Assembly (NCBI GenBank): GCA_002899795.1
Contig: PPDG01000312.1
Coordinates: 1 to 8,846 of the forward strand
Direction: 5' to 3'
DNA: 8,846 nucleotides
DNA from: Desulfobacteraceae bacterium
Lineage (GTDB): Bacteria > Desulfobacterota > Syntrophobacteria > BM002
Shown one piece after another: positions 1 through 6,397 of this stretch (within the stretch, counting starts at the first letter, position 1; each line of letters begins with the position of its first letter). A program made the translations under genes and the position numbers. Below the pieces are notes generated by a model. That model searched no databases. It was not told where the DNA came from and saw nothing but the letters and a program-made list of their open reading frames with translations.

Positions 1-57
1 AGCGGACTTGGGTGAGCGAGTGAACTACAATAAAATGGTCTAAGTACCTTACATTTC

Positions 58-250
58 GAAGATTCCCTGCAGCTTGCTGCAGGGAGCTTCAATTGCTGTC
101 GCGAGACCACGAAACTGGGAACCCGCTTGCGGGACTGAGCAGAGCGCAGCGAGCGCGAAGAAGATGGGTGTGCCACCTGGCAACCGCAGGGTGTTGGTTC
201 CGAGGCGTACCTGAACGGTACGTCGCAGGGGCCGACACCCGAGGACGCCG
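58..250. repeat. Multi-hairpin intergenic repeat-like element
   Basis: No gene is credible in 1-355; this part is dense in inverted repeats. A 9-bp stem with loop CTTG lies at 64-85 and can be prolonged by GAAG/CTTC at 58-61 and 87-90. A second hairpin at 122-133 (CCCG-CTTG-CGGG) has the same CTTG loop. A 9-bp stem, GGGTGTTGG (189-197) with CCGACACCC (232-240), encloses CGTACC-tgaac-GGTACG (206-222). The short minus-strand frame across it reads like hypothetical proteins ending in 'IEAPxSKLxGIF', which I recall as spurious calls on an interspersed repeat in Desulfobacterota. That recollection is not checked. It could be a REP/RAYT-type palindromic element or the structured 3' end of the mla transcript. 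Confidence 0.45.
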
Positions 251-355
251 GGAAGGATGGCCATATCCGTGGTCAAAGCAAGTAATTCATGAAATATCCG
301 GGCCAGGTAACGCCCTACGTCTGGCTCTACTGCTACCTTTTTCAGCTATTTTGAT

Positions 356-949
356 CTACGCTTTTTCGGTCTTGTTCCTCAGGATTTTGAGCACTTCTTC
401 TGGTGGGTTGTTCGCCAGGATGTCTCTGAACTGGGTGCGATAGTTTTTAACTAGGCTAATACCCTCAATGATGACGTCGTACACTTTCCACTTACCGTCC
501 TTCAGATACACCCGGTAAAAAATCGGGATCTCCACGGACTTTGTAATGATGTGGGTTTGGACTTCGGCTTTTTTTTCAGAAAGCATGGTTTCTTTACCAA
601 AAGTCACCTTCTCGTCCGTGTACGAGAGAATTCTGTCCATGTAAGCCTTTTCCAGAATTGATCGGTAAAGCTGGATGAATTCTTTTTTCTGGTCGCTGTT
701 GAATTTTTTCCAATTTCGACCGAGTGTGAGCCTGGACAGTGCGACATAATCAAACATTTCATCGGCAATAGCCTCAATCTTTTCTTGCTTGGCTTCTTCG
801 TTGGCTTCGCCTTGCAGGGCAGGATCACGCAGAACTCTAAGCACTTCGTTCACATGTCCCTTTACGGTGTCAAAAGGCACACCCGCACGTACATGAAGCG
901 GAATAATCAAAAGAACTAGGAGAATGAATCCCACAAGCAGTCTTTTCAT
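356..949 (-). CDS. mlaC: MlaC-family periplasmic phospholipid carrier
   Basis: A 197-residue protein with a clear signal peptide: K2-R3, a hydrophobic stretch at about 4-19, and a likely cut after the VRA at 20-22. The mature part matches the MlaC/Ttg2D family in length and pattern, with an N-terminal helical segment (FDTVKGHVNEVLRVL), a middle 'F..LYRSILEKAYMDRI' stretch, and a C-terminal YDVIIEGISLVKNYRTQF motif. By family knowledge MlaC shuttles phospholipid across the periplasm between the MlaFED complex and an outer-membrane partner. The ATG at 949 is preceded by AGGGG at a suitable distance. It is the last gene of the operon, 31 bp after mlaD. No clear intrinsic terminator follows its stop before the repeat-like element at 58-250. 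Confidence 0.93.
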   Translation of the reverse strand: MKRLLVGFILLVLLIIPLHVRAGVPFDTVKGHVNEVLRVLRDPALQGEANEEAKQEKIEAIADEMFDYVALSRLTLGRNWKKFNSDQKKEFIQLYRSILEKAYMDRILSYTDEKVTFGKETMLSEKKAEVQTHIITKSVEIPIFYRVYLKDGKWKVYDVIIEGISLVKNYRTQFRDILANNPPEEVLKILRNKTEKA

Positions 950-980
950 GGCTCACCCCTCAGATTTTGTAGTACTATTC

Positions 981-1436
981 CTATTTCTCAACGTCTCCGA
1001 AAGCATACTTGCTGATGAGTTCCTGGATGTCAGTGGGCGATTCGGTGTCGGTTATGGTTCCGCCCGGTTGCAGCAGTTCGTCCGTCCCCCCTCCGGGATC
1101 GATACTGACGTATCTGTCGCCGATCAAACCTTCAGTTTTTATCGAGGCGATGGCATCATCATAAATGTTTATCCCCTTGTTAATTCTAAATTTCACCACC
1201 GCCATCTGATTCTCTTGATCCATGGTGAGTCCGTCCACCCGTCCGATCTCAATACCGAGCATCTGTATGGAGCTGCCGACTCTAAGGCCGGACACCGAGG
1301 TGAACCGGGCAAGTAGTGAGTAAGAGTCGTCGCCGAGAAGGCCGACATTGCCCAATTTAACGGTCATGTACCCCACACAAAACAGCCCGATGACCACAAA
1401 AATGCCGACCGCAGTTTCCATGGCATATTTCTTCAT
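981..1436 (-). CDS. mlaD: MlaD-family MCE-domain lipid-transport protein
   Basis: A 151-residue protein with one N-terminal membrane anchor (about residues 8-27, ending VGYMTVKLG) followed by a single MCE domain (about 38-115). The domain includes SVSGLRVGSSIQMLGIEIGRV, the KFRINKGINIYDDA strand region and EGLIGDRYVSIDPGG. By family, MlaD forms a hexameric ring on the periplasmic side of the MlaFE transporter and passes lipid through a central pore. It is short compared with the E. coli protein of about 183 residues: the C-terminal tail after the MCE core is only about 35 residues. The start is set by GGAGG, 9 nt upstream, which lies inside the last codons of mlaF. The gap to mlaF is 6 bp, so translation is probably coupled. 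Confidence 0.93.
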   Translation of the reverse strand: MKKYAMETAVGIFVVIGLFCVGYMTVKLGNVGLLGDDSYSLLARFTSVSGLRVGSSIQMLGIEIGRVDGLTMDQENQMAVVKFRINKGINIYDDAIASIKTEGLIGDRYVSIDPGGGTDELLQPGGTITDTESPTDIQELISKYAFGDVEK

Positions 1437-1442
1437 TTCTGT

Positions 1443-2687
1443 TTACCTCCGCAGCTCGCACTGGAATCGTGCGATTTCTTCCTGTCTAAATTTGGCGAAC
1501 TCTATGATGGATTCCATTTCTACAAAAGGTTTCCCCTGGGCCAGCCCGGCAAGAATGGTGAAGTTAATACACTCTGTAGAGTCCGATTCCTTCTGAGCAA
1601 CAGACTCAATGTCCCGGATTCCTCGATCTTGAAAATCCTTGGCGAAATCCTCCAGGATGCGCCCAGCTTCATCCAGATCAGAGTAGGGGAGCACCGTGAC
1701 AAATTCATTGATGCTATGACGGGTGGAAAATCCCCCCACCGCACCGAAGTGTTTGTCAATATATGCACCCAGGGCTCTTATGATTTCTTGCGCCGAGGTG
1801 TGACCTAAGACATTACTTATTGCTTCCAGTTCCTCCAGAGTAAAGAGGGCAATGGCGTAGGTCTCATCTCTCCGTTTACGGCTTAAATCCGTTTGGTATC
1901 TGACCTTGAAATGCCTCTGGGAATACAGCCCGGTCAATTCTTCCTGGAAGCCCTCCAGGCTCTGTATGACTTCATCTTTGAAGGGATGTTCAAACTCATC
2001 GAGTTCTTCTGGAGTGCCCTGAAAAACGATCTTGCCATTATAGAGGGCGAGAATACGATTTGAGATGAAAAAAACGTCCGGAATTTCATGGCTGATCAAG
2101 ATCGCGGTAAAGCCCAATTTCCTCTGATATTCAGCGATCATGGCCAGGATGGCATTCTTGCGTATGGGATCCTGCCCGGTGGTGGGTTCGTCGAAAAGAA
2201 CAATGGTGGGATCTGTAACCAGGGCACGGCTCAAAGCCACCCGCTTCTGCATACCGCCGGAGAGCTCAGACGGATACTTGTAGGCTACTTCGGTAAGCTC
2301 AGTCTGTTCGATTCTCGCCATCACCCTGCGCTCGATCTCAGTCTTGCTCAAATTCGTTGTCTGCTGCAGTGGCAAGGCAACATTGTCGTAGACCGTCATC
2401 GAGTCGAAAAGGGCGTTGTTTTGAAACATATAGCTGACCTGGACTCTGTAGGCATCCCACTCACTCTTCTTCAGGCTTCCTATGGGATTTTCCCGGAACA
2501 TGACGCTGCCTTCATCCGGCGCTAGCAGGCCGATGATGTGCTTGAGAAGGACGCTTTTGCCCGTGCCGCTCTTGCCTATAATAGTCGAGATCTGGCCTTC
2601 GTAGATTTTTAAATTGACCTGATCGAGAATCGTCCGGGAACCGAATCGTTTGGTCACGTTTTTGAATTCGATGAGAGGGGTTTCCAT
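1443..2687 (-). CDS. mlaF: MlaF-like ABC ATPase with degenerate GGDEF-like C-terminal domain
   Basis: A 414-residue protein. Residues 1 to about 245 are a complete ABC ATPase: Walker A GKSGTGKS (38-45), Q-loop FQ (88-89), signature LSGGMQ (142-147), Walker B IVLFDE (162-167) and switch histidine H200. It energises phospholipid transport by MlaE. MlaF proteins usually end near residue 270. Here about 160 more residues follow, and from about 275 to 400 they follow the GGDEF-domain plan: a strand ALFTLEEL, then LGHTSAQEIIRALG (compare the usual YGH..GD..L..), then SINEF (325-329) where GGDEF should be, then VTVLPYSDLDEA, and a final strand and helix. The acidic metal site and the GG pair are missing, so cyclase activity is unlikely. 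The ATG at 2687 (8 bp after mlaE) gives the family N-terminus METPLIEF. A GTG at 2747 would add 20 residues overlapping mlaE; I rejected it. The Shine-Dalgarno sequence is weak, so coupling with mlaE is likely. Confidence 0.92.
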   Translation of the reverse strand: METPLIEFKNVTKRFGSRTILDQVNLKIYEGQISTIIGKSGTGKSVLLKHIIGLLAPDEGSVMFRENPIGSLKKSEWDAYRVQVSYMFQNNALFDSMTVYDNVALPLQQTTNLSKTEIERRVMARIEQTELTEVAYKYPSELSGGMQKRVALSRALVTDPTIVLFDEPTTGQDPIRKNAILAMIAEYQRKLGFTAILISHEIPDVFFISNRILALYNGKIVFQGTPEELDEFEHPFKDEVIQSLEGFQEELTGLYSQRHFKVRYQTDLSRKRRDETYAIALFTLEELEAISNVLGHTSAQEIIRALGAYIDKHFGAVGGFSTRHSINEFVTVLPYSDLDEAGRILEDFAKDFQDRGIRDIESVAQKESDSTECINFTILAGLAQGKPFVEMESIIEFAKFRQEEIARFQCELRR

Positions 2688-2695
2688 AGTTATTG

Positions 2696-3544
2696 CTAAA
2701 TGAGAAATGAGGTTACAGCATAGTCCGCCACAAGAATGAGCACGCACGATAGGACAACGGCCGAAGTTGTGGAAAGACTAACACCTTTGGCACCGTAGCT
2801 GTCCGTGCGCATGTGGGTGAAATAGCCCTGGTAGCAGCAGACAGTGGTAACAATGACGGCGAATACCAGGGCTTTGATGAAACCGTCGGTGACGTCCTGC
2901 ATCTCCACACTGGACTGGACGCGGTGAAAGTAGGTGCCGGCATTTACACCCAGCAGCACGACCCCGGAGAGAAAGCCGCCAAGGATGCCGATGAGGTCAA
3001 ACAGAGCCGTGAGCAAAGGAAAGCTGATGATCGCGGCGGCAATTCGTGGGCTGATCAGGAACTTGAGCGGGTCGATACGCATGGTGTCCAGAGCGTCGAT
3101 CTGCTCGGAGATGCGCTGGATCCCGATCTCCGCGGTCATGGCGGAGCCTGCCCGGGCGGTAATCATAATGGCTGTGAGCACGGGCCCCAGTTCCCTGACC
3201 AGAGAAAGGGCCACCAATGTGCCGAGCGCCCCTTGGGCGCCGAACTTAACCAGGGCGTGGTAAGATTGAAGGCCGAGGACCATGCCGGTGAAAAAACCTA
3301 CCAGCATGATAATCGTTATGGACTTGGCGCCGATGTAGTAAATTTGTTGAATGATGGCGGGTATCTGTTTGGGCCGGAAGATCATGATACAAGCCTTACC
3401 GAAAAAAATGGTTGCGGCTCCCATATGATCGACCCAACTGATTACTTTCCTGCCTAAACCAGCAAAGGGCCGGGTGAGAAACGTCCCCGGCTGCCCGGTG
3501 ACTTCGTTTTCACCAGGATCTTGGTCATGAGAATTACTAGTCAC
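2696..3544 (-). CDS. mlaE: MlaE-family phospholipid transport permease
   Basis: A 282-residue integral membrane protein of the MlaE (DUF140) family. Landmarks are IYYIGAKSITIIMLVGFFTGMVLGLQ, then LVRELGPVLTAIMITARAGSAMTAEIG, the hallmark ISEQIDALDTM segment, and several hydrophobic helices to the C-terminus (ILVADYAVTSFLI). By family it is the inner-membrane core that binds lipid between MlaF (cytoplasm) and MlaD (periplasm). The start is GTG at 3544, supported by GGGAG eight bases upstream. The N-terminus carries about 35 hydrophilic residues before the first amphipathic helix, slightly longer than E. coli MlaE (about 260 residues). It is the first gene of the operon, 8 bp upstream of mlaF. 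Confidence 0.94.
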   Translation of the reverse strand: MTSNSHDQDPGENEVTGQPGTFLTRPFAGLGRKVISWVDHMGAATIFFGKACIMIFRPKQIPAIIQQIYYIGAKSITIIMLVGFFTGMVLGLQSYHALVKFGAQGALGTLVALSLVRELGPVLTAIMITARAGSAMTAEIGIQRISEQIDALDTMRIDPLKFLISPRIAAAIISFPLLTALFDLIGILGGFLSGVVLLGVNAGTYFHRVQSSVEMQDVTDGFIKALVFAVIVTTVCCYQGYFTHMRTDSYGAKGVSLSTTSAVVLSCVLILVADYAVTSFLI

Positions 3545-3658
3545 TTACGATGCTCCCGTTGTGCATGGATTGTCAGTCTTCGGTACCCAAATCTGGCTTT
3601 CCCCGGGCGATACGCTAAACTGGCCATAGACAAAGAGAAGGCGGAAACAAAAATCGCG

Positions 3659-3689
3659 TCAGTATAGCGTAAATTTCTCAATACTGAAA
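3659..3689 (-). promoter_or_regulatory. Candidate mla operon promoter inside a perfect dyad
   Basis: On the minus strand, TATACT (3661-3666, five of six to the -10 consensus) lies 17 bp downstream of TTTCAG (3684-3689), a weak -35. The pair is covered by a perfect inverted repeat, TCAGTAT-N15-ATACTGA (3659-3665 and 3681-3687), which could be a repressor or activator site. Transcription would start near 3654, giving a leader of about 110 nt before the mlaE GTG. The leader contains a possible stem, CAGTTT with AGACTG. The assignment is from motif reading only. Confidence 0.4.
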
Positions 3690-3775
3690 TCCTTATGTTC
3701 CTTCCCTGCCTGTTCAGGCCTTCGTTTACGGGGGCAAGAGCCGCCACTGTAATGTAGTCAGGCTCGCCAGACCTC

Positions 3776-4321
3776 TTACTTGGGGGTAAACTCGAACTTC
3801 TGTCCCCCCACGGTGGCTTCCGCCATCAGGCCTCCTCTGGGCATGGTGAAAACGGCCACCCCTTGGTCATAACTAGCGTCTTTGGAAGCCCCCTCCCTCA
3901 CGGCGACTGCTGATATCTGGGCGTTCAGTTCGAAGTTTCCCTGCTTAAAATCATCCAATGCCGCTTTGTTCTTAAAAAAGATGATTTCCATGAAGGACTG
4001 GCCGCCAATCTGGGCACCCACCGTCACCTGCACAATGCTGGCACGGCCAATGAACCCTGCTTGTTCATACACCCATCCATCACCGTGAGCTCCACCAACG
4101 ATAAAGCCACCTTTGCCCACCGACGGGAAGACCACGTAGCCGTAAGCCTTATCGAAGAACACCTGCATGCTTGAATCGGCTTTCTTGAATCTGGCAATCG
4201 TTTCCTGAACTGCGGCATTTTCTTTCTGCTCCCTGGTCGGGTCCCATCCCGCCCAGGCCGAACTACTTAGCACAACCGGCAACCAGATTGCCAGGAGGCC
4301 ACAAACCATTATTTTTCGCAT
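3776..4321 (-). CDS. Secreted SYLF-domain (Ysc84-type) lipid-binding protein
   Basis: A 181-residue protein with a signal peptide (hydrophobic 5-20, cut likely after AWA at 22-24). The mature part is a SYLF/Ysc84-like domain: a helix with AVQETIARFKKAD, then FFDKAYGYVVFPSVGKGGFIVGGAHGDGWVYE, VTVGAQIGGQSFMEIIFF, ALDDFKQGNFELNAQISAVAV, and GVAVFTMPRGGLMAEATVGGQKF near the end. This order and the G-rich strands are typical of bacterial SYLF proteins, which are linked to phosphoinositide or membrane binding in eukaryotes and are of unclear function in bacteria. The ATG at 4321 is preceded by GGAGGA. It lies 231 bp upstream of mlaE on the same strand, with the mla promoter between, so it is probably a separate unit. 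An envelope lipid role beside mla is plausible but inferred. Confidence 0.9.
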   Translation of the reverse strand: MRKIMVCGLLAIWLPVVLSSSAWAGWDPTREQKENAAVQETIARFKKADSSMQVFFDKAYGYVVFPSVGKGGFIVGGAHGDGWVYEQAGFIGRASIVQVTVGAQIGGQSFMEIIFFKNKAALDDFKQGNFELNAQISAVAVREGASKDASYDQGVAVFTMPRGGLMAEATVGGQKFEFTPK

Positions 4322-4441
4322 AATGGTTCCTCCTCATGTACTGGAGAGGTCCAACAGCAAGGAAATAGTATTTGTCTTTGGCCGTCTCTCTTACCACGTT
4401 CCCCGACAAGGGGTCAAATCATCAAGAGTTTCCCCAAAAAT
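4322..4441 (-). promoter_or_regulatory. Upstream region of the SYLF gene, promoter uncertain
   Basis: The best promoter-like pair on the minus strand is TTGACC (4412-4417) with a poor -10 (TAAGAG, 18 bp away). A small inverted repeat CCCC-gacaa-GGGG (4401-4413) sits next to it. The evidence is too weak to fix a start of transcription. Confidence 0.2.
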
Positions 4442-4483
4442 GTTGTGAGCGACACAGCCCAAAGGGGAAGGCTGCTCCACAAC
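4436..4483 (-). terminator. Candidate intrinsic terminator on the minus strand
   Basis: An outer stem GTTGTG (4442-4447) with CACAAC (4478-4483) and an inner stem CAGCC (4455-4459) with GGCTG (4470-4474) are followed, when read on the minus strand, by five T (4440-4436). No minus-strand protein gene lies directly upstream. If it is real, it ends a minus-strand non-coding transcript coming from the long-hairpin region. Confidence 0.35.
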
Positions 4484-4618
4484 GAGCAATTCACACCATT
4501 ATATGGCAGCGTCCGTGTTACGAAAGCACCAAATCTTCATGCTAGCTCTAGCGAAGCTGAGATGCGTAAAGATTGGAGGCTCAGATGCTCGTTGTTTTCC
4601 AGCCTCCCCCTTTGTCCA

Positions 4619-4792
4619 TCCTGGTGTTTCTTCTGAGTGACTGGCGGGAGGCCTGTGCCACTTCCGCAGCTGTTGGTGGGGGAGCCCCTGGCCCGCCGCA
4701 GGCGGGAACAGGGAGGGGGCGCCTTCCCCCGCACACAGCTGCGCTTGAAGTGACCAGGCCGGAGCCTCGGAACGACAGAAGAAACACCAGGA
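4619..4792. ncRNA. 174-nt long-hairpin structured RNA candidate (6S-like?)
   Basis: The ends form a perfect 17-bp stem, TCCTGGTGTTTCTTCTG (4619-4635) with its complement (4776-4792). Inside there is a roughly symmetric open region (14 and 15 nt). Pairing then continues through GGCCTG/CAGGCC, CACTTC/GAAGTG, CGCAGCTGT/ACAGCTGCG, a G-run with a C-run, CCCTG/CAGGG, and finally CCCGCC-gca-GGCGGG. Length, one continuous rod and a large internal loop resemble 6S RNA, the RNA polymerase-binding regulator. The internal loop lies nearer the ends than in E. coli 6S, so the identity is tentative. Strand is undecided: a T-run follows on the plus side (4798-4802), while a -10-like TAAAAA (4803-4808) and a downstream terminator candidate (4436-4483) favour the minus strand. 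A miniature inverted-repeat transposon is the main alternative, but no target duplication is seen. Confidence 0.5.
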
Positions 4793-4890
4793 AGACATTT
4801 TTACTTTCAAATGAGACCGCAACGCGGCAATAACTTCAATATATAAATATCAACCATCCAATTTTGTGGTAAGTCCTGGTAAATCAGCCT

Positions 4891-4921
4891 TTGACTTTTG
4901 TTTGAAAACAGATAAAGTCAA
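4891..4921 (+). promoter_or_regulatory. Dyad/operator candidate at the pgk promoter region
   Basis: A perfect inverted repeat, TTGACTTT (4891-4898), 15 nt, AAAGTCAA (4914-4921), ends 36 bp before the pgk start codon. TTGACT resembles a -35 element, but the only -10-like word (GATAAA, 4911-4916) is just 14 bp away. The promoter is therefore uncertain, and the dyad may be a regulator site or an RNA hairpin in the leader. Confidence 0.35.
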
Positions 4922-4956
4922 CTGAAGATTTGTCGCTTTAAAAGGAGATTGCAGCC

Positions 4957-6138
4957 ATGAAACAGAGCATCAAGGTGATCGATCAGCTTGATCTTCAAGA
5001 CAAGCGCGTTTTCATTCGGGTAGATTTCAACGTGCCGCTCGCAGAGGGGAGGGTTGCAGATCGCACTAGAATTGAAGCTGCCTTGCCCACTATCCGTTAT
5101 GCCCTGGATAAAGGTGCTAAGGTGATTTTGGCATCCCATCTTGGCCGCCCAAAAGGAAAAAGGACTCCAGAGCTTAGCCTAAAACCTGTGAGTGTGGCTC
5201 TGGCTGACTCTCTCGGGATACCGGTGAAGCTGGCGCCCGATTGTGTGGGTCCCGAGGTTGAGGCAATGGTTGCGGCCATGCAGCCCGGAGAGGTGCTGCT
5301 GCTGGAAAATCTCAGGTTTCATGAAGAAGAAACGAAAAATGAGGAAGAATTTGCTAAGGCCCTGGCACTGCTTGCCGATGTCTATGTTAACGATGCCTTT
5401 GGCACCGCGCATCGAGCCCACGCCTCAACCACAGGTATGGCAGCATTCGTCCCGGAACGTGGAGCAGGCTTTCTGCTAAAAAAAGAATGCGACTACCTGG
5501 GCAAGGTCTTGGCCAACCCGGAGCGCCCTTTTGTTGCCATTTTAGGAGGCGCCAAAGTCTCCGATAAGATTCCGGTGATTAGTAACCTATTGGAACTGGT
5601 GGACTCACTGCTAATCGGTGGCGCCATGGCTTACACCTTTTTGCGTTCTTTAGGTCAACAGACGGGCGAGTCCCTGGTGGAAGAAGACCAGCTTACCCTG
5701 GCCCATGATCTGTTCAATGAAGCTAAAGACCGGGGGGTGGCTCTATTGTTGCCCACTGATCATGTTGTGGCTGACAAGCCAGAGGAGGGGAGGGTGGCAA
5801 CCACAGTTAAGGGTGACATTCCTGCCGGCAAGATGGGGCTTGATATCGGCCCGGAAACCATCGCTTCTTTTGTAAGCGAGATCGCCAGGGCCAAGACAAT
5901 CTTCTGGAACGGCCCACTGGGGTTGTTTGAAATAAAACCGTTTGAAGCGGGTACGATGGCTATTGCCGCCGCCATTGCAAAAAGTGCAGCACTCTCGGTT
6001 GTCGGGGGTGGTGATTCGGTGGCGGCAGTGAAGCGCTCGGGTCAGGCTGAGTCCATCTCGCATATTTCCACGGGTGGCGGGGCTTCATTGGAGTTTCTGG
6101 AAGGGAAGACACTTCCGGGTCTTGCCGCCCTGGTTTAG
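4957..6138 (+). CDS. pgk: Phosphoglycerate kinase
   Basis: A 393-residue protein of the usual size for bacterial PGK, converting 1,3-bisphosphoglycerate and ADP to 3-phosphoglycerate and ATP in glycolysis, and the reverse in gluconeogenesis; cytoplasmic. The hallmarks are in order: RVDFNVP (21-27), SHLGRPKG (60-67), ENLRFH (117-122), VNDAFGTAHRAHAS (144-157), LGGAKVSDK (196-204), a nucleotide-binding VGGGDSVAAV stretch, and STGGGASLEFLEGKTLPGL near the C-terminus. No frameshift or missing key motif is seen. The ATG at 4957 has an excellent AAAGGAG (4941-4947) with a 9-nt spacer. No gap or tpiA gene is adjacent, so it appears monocistronic here. It is convergent with the djlA-like gene, with a hairpin-repeat array between them. 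Confidence 0.98.
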   Translation: MKQSIKVIDQLDLQDKRVFIRVDFNVPLAEGRVADRTRIEAALPTIRYALDKGAKVILASHLGRPKGKRTPELSLKPVSVALADSLGIPVKLAPDCVGPEVEAMVAAMQPGEVLLLENLRFHEEETKNEEEFAKALALLADVYVNDAFGTAHRAHASTTGMAAFVPERGAGFLLKKECDYLGKVLANPERPFVAILGGAKVSDKIPVISNLLELVDSLLIGGAMAYTFLRSLGQQTGESLVEEDQLTLAHDLFNEAKDRGVALLLPTDHVVADKPEEGRVATTVKGDIPAGKMGLDIGPETIASFVSEIARAKTIFWNGPLGLFEIKPFEAGTMAIAAAIAKSAALSVVGGGDSVAAVKRSGQAESISHISTGGGASLEFLEGKTLPGLAALV

Positions 6139-6172
6139 GCATAGGGCAGAGGGTATAGAGCATAGAGCCATA
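6139..6172. repeat. Short direct-word repeats after pgk (GGCATAG-type)
   Basis: Directly after the pgk stop the sequence repeats the words GGCATAGGGC, GGTATAGAGC and GCATAGAGC. This low-complexity pattern makes spurious 'MLYTLCPMP' reading frames on the other strand. No function is evident. Confidence 0.4.
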
Positions 6173-6179
6173 ATTCCAA

Positions 6180-6391
6180 AGTCATCACTCTCTGCTGTCA
6201 TTCATAGTCAATTGGCCACCAAAGGTGGCCGTCAGTACGCTCCGCTGTCATTTGTTGTCACTAGGTCGTTATGAGGAATGACTATAAATGACGGGCGATC
6301 AGCCCGAATGACGCCGAAGGCAAATGACCACGAATGACGGCCGTAAGGCCTAATGACGGGCGCAGCCCTACTGACGGCGAAGCCAAGTGAC
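6180..6391. repeat. Array of mini-hairpins separated by AATGAC, inverted about its centre
   Basis: The right half carries eight AATGAC-like words starting at 6277, 6287, 6307, 6323, 6333, 6352, 6370 (ACTGAC) and 6386 (AGTGAC). Between most of them sits a tiny perfect hairpin: GGGC-gatca-GCCC (6293-6305), GCC-gaa-GGC (6313-6321), GGCC-gtaa-GGCC (6339-6350), GGGC-gca-GCCC (6358-6368), GGC-gaa-GCC (6376-6384). The left half (6180-6256) holds the same word as GTCATT/GTCAAT/GTCAGT, with a 7-bp hairpin GGCCACC-aaa-GGTGGCC (6214-6230). The whole fills the gap between the convergent pgk and djlA-like stops, the last copy ending 7 bp before the djlA-like stop codon. There is no T-run typical of an intrinsic terminator. 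Confidence 0.7.
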
Positions 6392-6397
6392 GCGTAG

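Noticed and set aside
49..276. A 75-codon minus-strand frame
   Set aside because: It covers the hairpin-rich element and looks like a spurious reading of a repeat.
2813..3457. A 214-codon plus-strand open frame opposite mlaE
   Set aside because: It is an antisense shadow of mlaE, which is certain from its family motifs.
3541..3747. A 68-codon minus-strand frame ending at the mlaE start
   Set aside because: It spans the predicted mla promoter and leader, has no ribosome-binding site and no recognisable protein pattern.
4619..4792. tmRNA, RNase P RNA or SRP RNA
   Set aside because: None of their conserved cores is present, and the length and single-rod shape do not fit.
6180..6391. CRISPR array
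   Set aside because: The repeats are only six bases, spacing is 10-20 bp and the intervening pieces are hairpins rather than unique spacers; no cas gene is present.
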